Assembly: GCA_023404095.1 (NCBI GenBank)
Contig: JAEYDD010000015.1
Span: 1-64,000 of the forward strand
DNA length: 64,000 nucleotides
Source: Pseudomonadota bacterium
GTDB lineage: Bacteria > Pseudomonadota > Alphaproteobacteria > Rhizobiales > Rhizobiaceae
Direction: 5' to 3'
The notes under the pieces: generated by a model
The model's database searches: none
Told to the model about the DNA's origin: nothing
What the model saw: only the letters and a program-made list of their open reading frames with translations
Part shown: in pieces, positions 1-8,951 of the stretch
Numbering within the stretch: position 1 is the first letter of the stretch
Layout: each line of letters starts with the position of its first letter
Program-made: the position numbers and the translations under genes

Positions 1-72
1 CCTCTCGGCTTCAATGTGCCCCCATCTCCTAGAAGAACCTTAGAGCGAGTTCGTCGGTCGCCAGCAGCGCCG

Positions 73-96
73 CCGCCCTCGTTGGTGAGGCGGTTT
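73..96 (+). terminator. Weak terminator-like hairpin
   Basis: CCGCC-C-TC (73-80) pairs with GAGGCGG (87-93) with one bulged base and a six-base loop, followed by TTT. It could end a transcript coming from the left of the window. The short T run makes this a weak call. Confidence 0.25.
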
Positions 97-132
97 CTAC
101 GGCCCAACCCAAAACAAGTCAACAGCCGATTT

Positions 133-153
133 TGAGAAAAATGATATTTCTCA
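133..153. promoter_or_regulatory. Inverted repeat in AT-rich patch before hrpB
   Basis: TGAGAAA (133-139) and TTTCTCA (147-153) form a perfect 7-bp inverted repeat with a 7-base spacer inside the only AT-rich patch upstream of hrpB. The shape suits a dimeric repressor site, but I cannot assign a regulator. Confidence 0.3.
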
Positions 154-425
154 TAACAGTCTGATCTTAAAGGGAAAATTGTTCCGCATGCCAAAGGGTG
201 CGCCTCCTTGTACAATCCGGGATTGCGACTGGCACCAACGCGGTCACTGGCTCAACCATGGCGGGTGCGCCTGTCTCCCCAGGTCCGCGGACGCTTTCGC
301 CAACCCGGACAGCAGGCTATTGAAGCGACAATAGACGTGAACATCGGAGACGGCATGGCTGCCCGGCGATATGCCAACGAGATCGCCCGCATGCCTATAC
401 GTGCGTATGCGAGGAGGTCCATGCA

Positions 426-2939
426 GTGAGCGAGCCCAGCTTCACCGGCGCGAGCCGCGTTCCACCAGGGGCATTGCCAAAGCTTCCGGTGAGTGAGGTG
501 CTGCCACAGCTCTCGCAGGCGCTTGCGGACGGCAACCGCGCGATACTGGCCGCCCCTCCCGGCGCCGGCAAGACCACGCTCGTGCCGCTGCACCTGCTGA
601 ATGCCCCGTGGCGCGGTAACGACGGCCGCATCATCCTGCTGGAGCCCCGCCGGCTGGCGGCGCGGGCTGCGGCCGGACGGATGGCGGAACTGCTCGCCGA
701 AAACGTCGGAGAAACCGTCGGCTACCGGATGCGGCTGGAAAGCCGGATCTCGGCGCGCACGCGCATCGAGGTCGTGACCGAAGGCGTGTTCGCGCGCATG
801 ATCATCGAGGATCCCGAACTTTCCGGGATCGCTGCGGTACTCTTCGACGAGTTTCACGAACGCTCGCTTGACGCCGATCTCGGGCTGGCGCTGGCGCTCG
901 ACGCGCAGTCGGCACTGCGCGAGGACCTGCGCATCGTGGTGATGTCGGCAACCCTCGATGTCGACCGCGTCTCACGCCTGATGCACGCGCCTGTGATTGA
1001 AAGCGCGGGGCGGAGCTTTCCGATCGATATCCGTTACGCCGACCGTCCGGCTGGCGAGCGGATCGAGGACACGGTGGCGCGCGCGATCCGCGAGGCCCAT
1101 TCAGGGGAGACCGGCTCCATCCTCGCCTTCCTGCCGGGACAGGCCGAGATCCGTAGAACGATGGAGCGCCTCGAAGGGCGCCTCGACGAGAACACGGCAC
1201 TAATGCCGCTCTATGGCAACCTGACGCAGAAGGAACAGGACGAGGCCATCCGCCCGACGGAGCCTGGCCGACGCAAGATCGTGCTCGCAACCTCGATTGC
1301 CGAAACGTCGATCACCATCGACGGCGTGCGCGTGGTGATCGACAGCGGCCTGCAGCGCCTTCCGATGTTCGAGGCATCCACCGGCATCACACGGCTGGAG
1401 ACGGTACGGGTCTCGCGCGCGTCCGCCGAGCAGCGCGCCGGCCGCGCGGGCCGGACCGAACCCGGCATTGCCATTCGACTGTGGCATGCCGGGCAGACGG
1501 CAGCACTGCCCGCCTTCACGCCGCCGCAGATCCTTGCCAGCGACCTCTCCGGCTTCGTGCTCGACCTGGCGCAATGGGGGGTGACGGACCCTTCGAGCCT
1601 CGGGCTGATCGACCAGCCGCCCTCGCCCAGTCTCGAGGAGGCGCGCGCGCTGCTGCACCTGCTCGGGGCGATCGACGCCTCCGGAAGCCTTACGGCAATC
1701 GGACGGAAGATGCGCTCCCTGGCGCTGCCGCCGCGGCTGGCGGCGATGGTCATCCACGCCGCACGCGACGATGCCGCACTGGAGGCGGCGCTGCTGGCGG
1801 TGCTCCTGACCGAGCAGGGACTGGGCGGACCTTCCGTCGATCTCGAGGAGCGACTGCGACGCTTCAAGAACGAGCGCGGCGAGCGGGCAGAAGCCTCCCG
1901 CAGGCTGGCCGGCCGCATTGCAGCGGCGGCGGGAGCGAAGGCTGCGACGGCTGCGACGGCTGCGACGGCGCCGGTACAACCCGGTGCACTTCTGATGCAC
2001 GCGTTCCCGGACCGTATCGCTCTGCAAAGAGGCGGCCGCGGCCGGTTCGTCATGGCCAACGGACGGGGCGCGGAGCTTCCCGAGACCGACGGCCTTGCCG
2101 CAAGCCCGATGCTTGTCGTGGCGGACCTGACGGGACAGGCGGGGAGGCAGAGGGTCCTCGCGGCCGCCGCGGTGAGCCGGGCGGATGTCGAGGCGGAAAT
2201 GGCCGATAGCATCCTGCGGGAGGACCAGTGCCTGTTCGATCCCGAAAGCCGCCAGGTGCGCGCGCGACGGGTCACGCGCCTTGGCGCCATCGTATTCGAG
2301 GAAACGCCCCTGCCGCGGCCGACAGGAGCGAACGCCGCACGCGCGCTCGCCGCGGGCGTTCGGCAGTTGGGGCTGCAGTCCCTGCCGTTTTCCAAGTCCG
2401 GCGGCCAGCTGCGCGAGCGGATCGGTTTCCTTCATCGCAGCGTCGGCGCTCCCTGGCCAGACATGAGCGACGAAGCGCTGCTCGCCCGCCTGGATGAATG
2501 GTTCACACCCTTCCAGGAGCAGACACGCGGGCTCGACCACGTCACGCCGGCAAGCCTTTCGGAAGGGCTGATGGCGCTGGTTCCCTACGAGGTGCAGCGG
2601 GACCTCGATCGGCTCGTTCCCACCCACTTCGAGGCACCGACGGGCCAGCGCCATCCAATCCGCTACGACGGCGCCGAGCCGACGCTGCCGATCCGCGTCC
2701 AGGAGCTGTACGGGCTGCGCGCGCATCCCGCCCTCGCCGGCGGCCGTTTGCCGCTGCTGCTGGAGCTTCTTTCGCCGGCGCACCGGCCGATCCAGACGAC
2801 CCGCGATCTTCCCGGTTTCTGGGCGGGCTCGTGGAAGGACGTGCGCGCCGAAATGAGGGGCCGGTATCCGCGCCATCCCTGGCCAGGGGATCCCGCCAAC
2901 GCCGCTCCGACGACACGGGCAAAGCCGCGTGGTACATGA
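426..2939 (+). CDS. hrpB: ATP-dependent helicase HrpB
   Basis: DEAH-family RNA/DNA helicase of the HrpB type, 837 aa, close to the usual 820-850. Motifs in order: Walker A APPGAGKT (43-50), DEFH box (141-144), SAT (174-176) and motif VI QRAGRAGR (335-342), then the HrpB-specific C-terminal half. The start is GTG at 426, because the nearby ATG at 421 runs straight into a stop. A 9-bp unit repeated three times (about 1940-1967) encodes an Ala/Thr-rich linker near residue 510. HrpB is linked to mRNA processing in some bacteria, but its role in rhizobia is not established. The gene reads towards actS, whose likely start lies about 55 bp downstream. Confidence 0.93.
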   Translation: MSEPSFTGASRVPPGALPKLPVSEVLPQLSQALADGNRAILAAPPGAGKTTLVPLHLLNAPWRGNDGRIILLEPRRLAARAAAGRMAELLAENVGETVGYRMRLESRISARTRIEVVTEGVFARMIIEDPELSGIAAVLFDEFHERSLDADLGLALALDAQSALREDLRIVVMSATLDVDRVSRLMHAPVIESAGRSFPIDIRYADRPAGERIEDTVARAIREAHSGETGSILAFLPGQAEIRRTMERLEGRLDENTALMPLYGNLTQKEQDEAIRPTEPGRRKIVLATSIAETSITIDGVRVVIDSGLQRLPMFEASTGITRLETVRVSRASAEQRAGRAGRTEPGIAIRLWHAGQTAALPAFTPPQILASDLSGFVLDLAQWGVTDPSSLGLIDQPPSPSLEEARALLHLLGAIDASGSLTAIGRKMRSLALPPRLAAMVIHAARDDAALEAALLAVLLTEQGLGGPSVDLEERLRRFKNERGERAEASRRLAGRIAAAAGAKAATAATAATAPVQPGALLMHAFPDRIALQRGGRGRFVMANGRGAELPETDGLAASPMLVVADLTGQAGRQRVLAAAAVSRADVEAEMADSILREDQCLFDPESRQVRARRVTRLGAIVFEETPLPRPTGANAARALAAGVRQLGLQSLPFSKSGGQLRERIGFLHRSVGAPWPDMSDEALLARLDEWFTPFQEQTRGLDHVTPASLSEGLMALVPYEVQRDLDRLVPTHFEAPTGQRHPIRYDGAEPTLPIRVQELYGLRAHPALAGGRLPLLLELLSPAHRPIQTTRDLPGFWAGSWKDVRAEMRGRYPRHPWPGDPANAAPTTRAKPRGT
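1940..1967 (+). repeat. 9-bp tandem repeat inside hrpB
   Basis: Three perfect copies of GCTGCGACG in frame encode an Ala-Ala-Thr repeat in the linker between the helicase core and the C-terminal domain of HrpB. Copy-number changes would keep the frame. Confidence 0.7.
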
Positions 2940-2994
2940 TGAACTGCGAACAGGTGCGCGATCCCCCGCGCAAACGCTAGCGGCAGGAGTCCCG

Positions 2995-4311
2995 ATGGCC
3001 GGAAAGACCATACCGACGTACCACGACATCACCGAGATCAGCCATAGCCGGCAATTGCGGCTGGAAACACTGATCCGGCTCAGGTGGCTGGCGGTGGTTG
3101 GCCAATCCATCGCGGTCATCGTCGTCGCGTTCTGGCTCAATTTTCCCTTGCCGTTCGCTGCCTGCTGCGTGCTGATCGCGCTGTTGGCCGCAGCGAACTT
3201 CTATTTGACGTTCCGTTATCCGCCGGCGCACAGGCTGACGCCGGCCGCCTCGCTTGTGCTGCTCGGCTTCGACCTCAGCCAGCTGATGGCGCTACTTTTC
3301 ATCACCGGCGGACTGGCAAACCCCTTTGCGCCGCTGATCTGCGTCCCGGTCATCATCTCGTCGTCGGCCCAGCCGATCCGCTACAGCATGGCGCTGGGCA
3401 TCCTTGCCGTGGCGGGGATCACCGCACTTGCCTTCACCCCCTTTCCGCTGCCGTGGTATTCGGGCTCGATCCTCGTCATGCCGCCCATCCTGATCGCCGG
3501 CGTATGGTTCGCCATCTGCTCCACGACCGCCTTCGCCGCCTTCTATTCCTACCGCGTTTCGCTGGAGGCCTCGGAGCTTTCGGATGCGCTCGCGGCGACT
3601 GAGCTGGTGCTCCAGCGCGAAAAGCACCTGTCCCAGCTGGACGGGCTCGCGGCGGCGGCGGCGCACGAACTGGGAACGCCGCTTGCCACCATCAGCGTCG
3701 TCGCCAAGGAAATGGAGCGCGAACTCGGCAAGGACCCCCGCTTCGGCGAGGACGTGCAACTGCTGCGCAGCCAGAGCGAGCGATGCCGCGATATCCTTCG
3801 CCGGCTGACGACGCTCTCGGCCGAGGACGAGGCGCACATGCGCCATCTGCCGCTTTCCTCGCTGCTGGAAGAGGTAATGGCACCGCATCGCGAATTCGGC
3901 ATCAAACTCACCCTGAATGAGGAAAGCGAGCGCACCGGCGAACCGATCGGCCAGCGCAACGCGGGCATTCTGTATGGGCTTGGGAACCTGCTGGAGAACG
4001 CGGTCGACCATGCGAGGTCGGAGGTTCGCGTCACTGCCAGCCACAGCGCCGAGAAGGTGAAGATCGTGATCGAGGACGACGGAGACGGTTATGCGCCCGA
4101 CATCCTGCTGCGGATCGGCGAGCCCTATGTGACGAAACGGCAGCGCGACGATCGTGCCGGCGGGCTGGGCCTTGGCCTGTTCATCGCCAAGACCCTGCTC
4201 GAGCGCTCCGGGGCGCGACTGACCTTCGGCAACCGCCAGAACGGCGTGCCCGGCGCCCGGGTGGAGGTCGAATGGCCGCGGCACCGGATGGACATCAATC
4301 TTTCGAATTGA
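2995..4311 (+). CDS. actS: Redox-responsive sensor histidine kinase ActS/RegB
   Basis: Membrane sensor kinase of the RegB/PrrB/ActS family, 438 aa. About six membrane segments lie between residues 28 and 188. The quinone-binding motif GGLANPF is at 105-111, the phospho-accepting H224 sits in AAAAAHELGTPL, and C264 (SERCRDIL) matches the redox-active cysteine known as Cys265 in Rhodobacter capsulatus RegB. The HATPase domain carries N and G boxes (DDGDGYAP, GGLGLGLFIAK). I chose ATG 2995 because GCAGGAG precedes it; the frame stays open back to 2929, overlapping hrpB. With ActR it should control fixation, respiration and acid-tolerance genes according to redox state. Confidence 0.93.
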   Translation: MAGKTIPTYHDITEISHSRQLRLETLIRLRWLAVVGQSIAVIVVAFWLNFPLPFAACCVLIALLAAANFYLTFRYPPAHRLTPAASLVLLGFDLSQLMALLFITGGLANPFAPLICVPVIISSSAQPIRYSMALGILAVAGITALAFTPFPLPWYSGSILVMPPILIAGVWFAICSTTAFAAFYSYRVSLEASELSDALAATELVLQREKHLSQLDGLAAAAAHELGTPLATISVVAKEMERELGKDPRFGEDVQLLRSQSERCRDILRRLTTLSAEDEAHMRHLPLSSLLEEVMAPHREFGIKLTLNEESERTGEPIGQRNAGILYGLGNLLENAVDHARSEVRVTASHSAEKVKIVIEDDGDGYAPDILLRIGEPYVTKRQRDDRAGGLGLGLFIAKTLLERSGARLTFGNRQNGVPGARVEVEWPRHRMDINLSN

Positions 4312-4382
4312 CTTTACCCGCCGCGTTGGAGCGGTCATAAGAACCTCATCTGAAAGCAGAAAATACAGCGCGGAATTGCAAG

Positions 4383-4970
4383 ATGTCCGACAAGACCGAT
4401 GCCACTCAAACCGATCCCGGATTTAGTGATGCCGATTACATCGGCGCGGATCCGTCGCTTCTGCTCGTTGATGACGATGGCCCGTTCCTGCGCCGTCTGG
4501 CGCGCGCGATGGAAGCACGCGGCTTCGTCGTCGACATCGCGGAATCCGTGGCGGAAGGCATTGCAAAGGCTAAGGGCACGCCACCGAAATATGCCGTCGT
4601 CGATCTGCGGCTTGGCGACGGCAGCGGCCTCGACGTGATCGCGGCCATCAGGCAGCGCCGCGACGACACCCGCATCATCATGCTCACGGGATACGGCAAC
4701 ATCGCAACGGCCGTCAACGCCGTCAAACTCGGAGCCGTGGACTACCTGGCCAAACCGGCGGACGCCGACGACATCTTCGCCGCGCTGACGCAGAAGCCCG
4801 GCGAAAAGGCGGAGCTGCCCGAAAACCCGATGTCGGCAGACCGGGTGCGATGGGAGCATATCCAGCGGGTCTACGAGATGTGCGAGCGCAACGTCTCGGA
4901 AACGGCGCGCCGGCTGAACATGCACAGGCGCACGCTCCAGCGGATCCTGGCCAAGCGGGCACCGAAGTAA
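4383..4970 (+). CDS. actR: Response regulator ActR/RegA
   Basis: Partner response regulator of ActS, 195 aa. The receiver domain has acidic residues at 30-32, phospho-acceptor D74 in VVDLRLGDGSGL and the conserved lysine in YLAKPAD. The C-terminus is a short Fis-type helix-turn-helix (NVSETARRLNMHRRTLQRIL), almost invariant in the RegA family. It follows actS by 71 bp on the same strand, so the two are probably cotranscribed. RegA-family regulators control respiration, nitrogen and carbon fixation and, in rhizobia, low-pH tolerance. Confidence 0.95.
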   Translation: MSDKTDATQTDPGFSDADYIGADPSLLLVDDDGPFLRRLARAMEARGFVVDIAESVAEGIAKAKGTPPKYAVVDLRLGDGSGLDVIAAIRQRRDDTRIIMLTGYGNIATAVNAVKLGAVDYLAKPADADDIFAALTQKPGEKAELPENPMSADRVRWEHIQRVYEMCERNVSETARRLNMHRRTLQRILAKRAPK

Positions 4971-4989
4971 GAGACATTCCTGACACGGG

Positions 4990-5009
4990 AAGCCGCCGCG
5001 CCGCGGCTT
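4990..5009 (+). terminator. Possible terminator after actR
   Basis: AAGCCGC (4990-4996) and GCGGCTT (5003-5009) form a 7-bp stem with a six-base loop, 20 bp past the actR stop. There is no clean T tract, so it may be only a weak terminator between convergent actR and mmcB. Confidence 0.35.
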
Positions 5010-5102
5010 TGCGCTGTAGGTCTTCGTTTTCGCGCATGTCGTTTTGCAAAACTGCCGAACTTCTTTGCGGGCCATGGTTTGGGCCACGCAAACGCTGTGA
5101 AG

Positions 5103-5624
5103 TCAGTCGCGATCGCCGGAGACGATGGCTGCCATCTCTGACCCCTCGCCCGCCTTGTCTGTCAGCAACTCGGCCTGAAGCAGGCGCCCTGCCGCAACCC
5201 GTGCGAAGGAAAAGGTGACGGACTTCCGAGTCGGTGGCGCAAGCCTGTGTTCGGGCGCCTCGCGCAGGATGTGGGCGCCGTAGCCGTCTGAGACGACGAG
5301 ACCGCAGTCTTCCGGAAAAATGTCGAGCGGGACACCCCTGTGCGTTGCGAAGAAGAGCCGGTCGCAGTGCAGGCGATAGTCGGGCCACTTCCTGTCGACC
5401 CGGAAATCCTCGATCGACGTCTTGATCTCGACGATCCAGATTTCGCCCTTCGGCGAAAGGCTGATCAGGTCGGCCCGCCTGCCGCTCGCCAGCGTCAGCT
5501 CGGCCAGCACGGCGTGGCTGAGTTCGCTGAACAGGCGTTGCACGCCGCGCCGCACCATCATGGCACGCTCCGACTGCCGTCCATCAAGGAGCGGATTGTC
5601 ATTGTGCAGCGAGAGGATCGTCAT
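5103..5624 (-). CDS. mmcB: MmcB family DNA repair protein (DUF1052)
   Basis: A 173-aa protein of the MmcB/DUF1052 family, found across Alphaproteobacteria. Caulobacter MmcB is a damage-induced factor that works with translesion polymerase ImuB-DnaE2. The central part (LTLASGRRADLISLSPKGEIWIVEIKTSIEDF) has the layout of a PD-(D/E)XK-like nuclease core: an aspartate in RADLI and then VEIK. I chose the ATG at 5624 because GGAG lies a few bases upstream; the frame is open to 5792 but the extra N-terminus is unlike the family. I did not find an alphaproteobacterial SOS box (GTTC-N7-GTTC) in the upstream gap. Confidence 0.85.
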   Translation of the reverse strand: MTILSLHNDNPLLDGRQSERAMMVRRGVQRLFSELSHAVLAELTLASGRRADLISLSPKGEIWIVEIKTSIEDFRVDRKWPDYRLHCDRLFFATHRGVPLDIFPEDCGLVVSDGYGAHILREAPEHRLAPPTRKSVTFSFARVAAGRLLQAELLTDKAGEGSEMAAIVSGDRD

Positions 5625-5857
5625 CGTCGAATCTCCAGGTGGACGCGATCGCGCCATCTTATCAGCTTTCCGGCAAAGGAACCGCAACCGCCTGCGGCAT
5701 CGGGAAATGTTGCAAAAAAGCAAGTCGCCGCCTTTTTGCTCCTGCGCAACCGCGCAGAGCGGCCGACGCACTTGCAATGAGGCTGCCAACATAAATAAAC
5801 GTGGTTGCAGACGTCCGGAATGACCGGCACGCCACCTCCCGAGTCGAAGAGAATTAG

Positions 5858-6526
5858 ATGCGCCTCCGCACTGCCCTTTTTCTATGCGGCCTTGCAGCGT
5901 CCGCGACGCTTGCCGGCTGTTCTTCCGTTCCCACGTCCACGCCGATCATTGGCGAGAAGGTGGCCACCAACCAGATCTTCACCTCCGAATACGGCCCGGT
6001 AGAGGATCACGGCTACGCCCTGCCGGCCATTCCGATCCAGCGCGTCGATCCCAAGTATCACCGCCAGATTGTCGATTATAAGACCGACGAGAAGCCGGGA
6101 ACGATCGTGGTCAACACGCCGACACGCTTCCTCTATTTCGTGCTGCCCGGCGGCAAGGCCGTCCGCTACGGTATCGGCGTCGGCAAGCAGGGCTTCGCCT
6201 GGGAAGGCGAGGCCTATATCGCCTGGAAGCAGGAATGGCCGATGTGGCATCCGCCGGAAGAAATGGCCCAGCGCAAACCTGAAGTGGCAAAGTATGTGAA
6301 GGAAGGCATGCAGCCGGGCCTGACCAACCCGCTCGGCGCCCGCGCCCTCTACCTCTTCAACGCCAAGGGTCAGGATACGCTGTTCCGCCTGCACGGCACG
6401 CCGGAATGGAGCTCCATCGGTACGGCCGCCTCCTCCGGCTGCATCCGCCTGATGAACCAGGACATCATCGACCTCTATTCGCGGGTTCGTCCCGGCAAGG
6501 GCGCGCGCGTCGTCGTCCAGCAGTAA
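5858..6526 (+). CDS. L,D-transpeptidase lipoprotein (YkuD domain)
   Basis: A 222-aa secreted L,D-transpeptidase that would make 3-3 cross-links in peptidoglycan or attach proteins to it. The N-terminus is a lipoprotein signal peptide ending in the lipobox LAGC, with C21 as the lipidated residue. The YkuD domain fills roughly residues 80-220 and keeps the catalytic signature HGTPEW (H179) and SSGCIRLMN (C195). It is divergent from mmcB across 233 bp and followed by a strong terminator. The rhizobial envelope is rich in 3-3 cross-links, and such genomes carry many paralogues, so a specific role cannot be given. Confidence 0.92.
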   Translation: MRLRTALFLCGLAASATLAGCSSVPTSTPIIGEKVATNQIFTSEYGPVEDHGYALPAIPIQRVDPKYHRQIVDYKTDEKPGTIVVNTPTRFLYFVLPGGKAVRYGIGVGKQGFAWEGEAYIAWKQEWPMWHPPEEMAQRKPEVAKYVKEGMQPGLTNPLGARALYLFNAKGQDTLFRLHGTPEWSSIGTAASSGCIRLMNQDIIDLYSRVRPGKGARVVVQQ

Positions 6527-6550
6527 GCTTCAGGCCACTTGCAAAGATGA

Positions 6551-6589
6551 AGAAAGCCGCCGGTCTCCCGGCGGCTTTCTTCTTTTTTT
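6551..6589. terminator. Terminator between L,D-transpeptidase gene and glcB
   Basis: AGAAAGCCGCCGG (6551-6563) pairs with CCGGCGGCTTTCT (6568-6580) around a short loop, followed on the plus strand by TCTTTTTTT. On the minus strand the same stem ends in TTTCTT, so it may also stop glcB transcripts. Confidence 0.85.
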
Positions 6590-6651
6590 AGCAGCAGGCT
6601 GAAGCCCCGCCAGACGTTCAAGACACGCTCAGGCCGGGCGCCAGAAGGCGA

Positions 6652-8826
6652 TCAGCGGGCGGCGCGGGCAGCCTTGAGTTCGCGACGGCGGCGATGCAGG
6701 ACCGGTTCGGTATAGCCGTTCGGCTGCTCGCGGCCCTTCAGCACCAGCTCGCAAGCCGCCTGGAACGCGATGGAGCCGTCGAAGTCCGTCGCCATCGGCG
6801 TATAGAGCGGGTCGCCGGCGTTCTGGGCGTCGACGATTGCAGCCATCCGCTTCATCGTCTCGACGATCTGCGCCTGCGTTACCACGCCATGGTGCAGCCA
6901 GTTCGCCATATGCTGGGCGGAGATGCGCAGGGTGGCACGGTCTTCCATCAGGCCGACATTGTTGATGTCAGGGACCTTGGAGCAGCCGACGCCCTGATCG
7001 ACCCAACGCACGACATAGCCGAGGATGCCCTGGGCATTGTTGTCGAGCTCCTTCTGGATCTCGTCTGACGTCCAGTTCGGGCGCGTCGCGACCGGTACCG
7101 ACAGGATATCGGAGAGCTTGGCGCGGGGACGGGTTTTCAACGCCTCCTGGACGGCGGCCACCGAGACCTTGTGGTAGTGCGTCGCATGCAGCGTCGCCGC
7201 CGTCGGTGACGGCACCCAGGCGGTGTTGGCGCCGGCTTTCGGGTGGCCGATCTTCTGCTCCAGCATCGCCGCCATCAGGTCTGGCATCGCCCACATGCCC
7301 TTGCCGATCTGCGCATGGCCGGAAAGGCCGCATTCCAGGCCAATATCGACGTTTGCGTTTTCGTAGGCACCGATCCAGGCGGACTGCTTCATGTCGCCTT
7401 TGCGGATCATCGGGCCAGCCTCCATCGAGGTATGGATCTCGTCACCGGTCCGGTCGAGGAAGCCGGTGTTGATGAAGAAGACCCGTTCCTTCGCAGCCCT
7501 GATCGCCTCCTTGAGGTTGACCGTGGTGCGGCGCTCCTCGTCCATGATGCCCATCTTGATCGTGTTCGGCGCCATTCCGAGCGCTTGTTCGACGCGGTCG
7601 AAGATCCTGCTGGCGAAGGCAACTTCTTCCGGGCCGTGCATCTTCGGCTTGACGATATAGATCGAGCCGGCGCGCGAGTTCTTCCGGCGACCGCTCGGGC
7701 CCACGTCGTGCAGCGCAATAAGGGCGGTGACCAGCGCATCCATGATGCCCTCCGGGATTTCGTTCCCGTCTGCATCGAGGATCGCCGGATTGGTCATGAG
7801 GTGGCCGACATTGCGCACCAGCATCAGCGAGCGGCCAGGCAACGTGATGGTCGAGCCGTCCGGCGCGGTATAGGACGGATCGGAATGGAGCTTGCGCGTG
7901 AAGGTCTTCCCTGCCTTTTCGACCTGCTCTTCCAGGTCCGCTTTCATGAGACCCAGCCAGTTCCGGTAGACGACGACCTTGTCGGCCGCATCGACCGCGG
8001 CAACGGAATCCTCGCAGTCCATGATCGTCGTCAGCGCTGCCTCGATCCGGACGTCAGAGACGTGCGCGGGATCGCTGCCGCCGATCTCGGTCGTGGGGTC
8101 GACGACAATCTCGATATGCAGACCATTGTTGCGGAGCAGGATCGCGTTCGGCGCCGCAGCCTCCTCGAGATAGCCGGCGAACTTCTCGGGCGATTTCACC
8201 CCCACGGCCTCGCCATCGGATACGACAACCTGCAGCGCACCGTTCCTGACACTGAAAGACCTCGCCTCACTCCACAGTGCGCCGACGAGCGGCACGCTAT
8301 CGTCGAGGAAGCTTCGTACCCAGGCGATCACTTTCTCGCCGCGCTTGGGATTATACCCCTTGCCGCGCGTCGCACCATCGTCCTCCGGAATAGCGTCGGT
8401 TCCGTAGAGCGCATCGTAGAGCGAGCCCCAGCGGGCGTTCGCCGCGTTCAGCGCATATCGGGCATTCATGACGGGAACGACGAGCTGCGGCCCCGCAACC
8501 GTGGAAATCTCCGGATCGACATTGGCGGTCGTCACGGCGAAATCCGAGCCTTCGGGGACGATGTAGCCGATCTGGCGCAGATAGGCTTCATAGGCAGCAA
8601 GGTCTACCGGGGCACCGTTCTTCTTGTACCAATCGTCCAGCTTCGCCTGCAGCTCGTCGCGCTTTTCAAGAAGGGCGCGGTTCTCCGGGGCAAGCTCCGT
8701 GACGATCGAGGCAAAGGCTGCGAAATAGGCATCGGCATCGACGCCGGTTCCCGGCAGGGCTTCCTTGACGAGGAATTCCAGCAACGCGGTGTCGTAGGAA
8801 AGCCCGTTCTTCTCGGTGTAACTCAT
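6652..8826 (-). CDS. glcB: Malate synthase G
   Basis: Malate synthase G, 724 aa, the usual length for the family. It condenses glyoxylate with acetyl-CoA to malate and CoA in the cytoplasm, the second step of the glyoxylate shunt and the entry for glycolate carbon. The N-terminal segment (KNGLSYDTALLEFLVKEALP) and the core around MGIMDEERRTTVNLKEAI and the C-terminal LHRRRRELK tail are typical of the monomeric G form. ATG 8826 is preceded by GGAG about 10 bases upstream. There is no aceA, glcD or glcE beside it. The upstream gap contains an inverted repeat that may be its operator. Confidence 0.96.
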   Translation of the reverse strand: MSYTEKNGLSYDTALLEFLVKEALPGTGVDADAYFAAFASIVTELAPENRALLEKRDELQAKLDDWYKKNGAPVDLAAYEAYLRQIGYIVPEGSDFAVTTANVDPEISTVAGPQLVVPVMNARYALNAANARWGSLYDALYGTDAIPEDDGATRGKGYNPKRGEKVIAWVRSFLDDSVPLVGALWSEARSFSVRNGALQVVVSDGEAVGVKSPEKFAGYLEEAAAPNAILLRNNGLHIEIVVDPTTEIGGSDPAHVSDVRIEAALTTIMDCEDSVAAVDAADKVVVYRNWLGLMKADLEEQVEKAGKTFTRKLHSDPSYTAPDGSTITLPGRSLMLVRNVGHLMTNPAILDADGNEIPEGIMDALVTALIALHDVGPSGRRKNSRAGSIYIVKPKMHGPEEVAFASRIFDRVEQALGMAPNTIKMGIMDEERRTTVNLKEAIRAAKERVFFINTGFLDRTGDEIHTSMEAGPMIRKGDMKQSAWIGAYENANVDIGLECGLSGHAQIGKGMWAMPDLMAAMLEQKIGHPKAGANTAWVPSPTAATLHATHYHKVSVAAVQEALKTRPRAKLSDILSVPVATRPNWTSDEIQKELDNNAQGILGYVVRWVDQGVGCSKVPDINNVGLMEDRATLRISAQHMANWLHHGVVTQAQIVETMKRMAAIVDAQNAGDPLYTPMATDFDGSIAFQAACELVLKGREQPNGYTEPVLHRRRRELKAARAAR

Positions 8827-8889
8827 TATGATGCGCTCCGCGGCTGCGAGGACGTTCAGGTCTGTAATGCTGCCAGTTTCTGCAAGCTT

Positions 8890-8914
8890 CCATTGCCAGT
8901 CAATTCAGCAATGG
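8890..8914. promoter_or_regulatory. Inverted repeat upstream of glcB
   Basis: CCATTGC (8890-8896) and GCAATGG (8908-8914) are a perfect 7-bp inverted repeat with an 11-base spacer, 64 bp upstream of the glcB start. The TTGC-N11-GCAA core has the size of a LysR-type or FadR-like site. The regulator is unknown. Confidence 0.35.
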
Positions 8915-8951
8915 TACAAAGAATTTATTCCGGCAGAGAACAAATCGCCGG

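Larger units (their letters stand above)
1..425. other. Non-coding leader region upstream of hrpB
   Basis: I see no convincing gene here. The stretch holds a weak terminator-like hairpin near 73-96, an AT-rich patch around 131-180 with an inverted repeat (133-153), and then GC-rich sequence running into the hrpB start. A 73-codon frame from a TTG at 208 overlaps the hrpB start but has no recognisable domain or ribosome binding site. Whatever gene precedes hrpB lies outside the window. Confidence 0.5.

Noticed and set aside
208..429. 73-codon frame before hrpB
   Set aside because: TTG start without a ribosome binding site, no known domain, overlaps the hrpB start.
421..429. ATG at 421 as the hrpB start
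   Set aside because: It reads Met-Gln-stop; the GTG at 426 opens the hrpB frame instead.
5041..5052. 12-bp palindrome GTTTTGCAAAAC between actR and mmcB
   Set aside because: It lies between convergent genes, where an operator is unlikely, and no second copy was seen.
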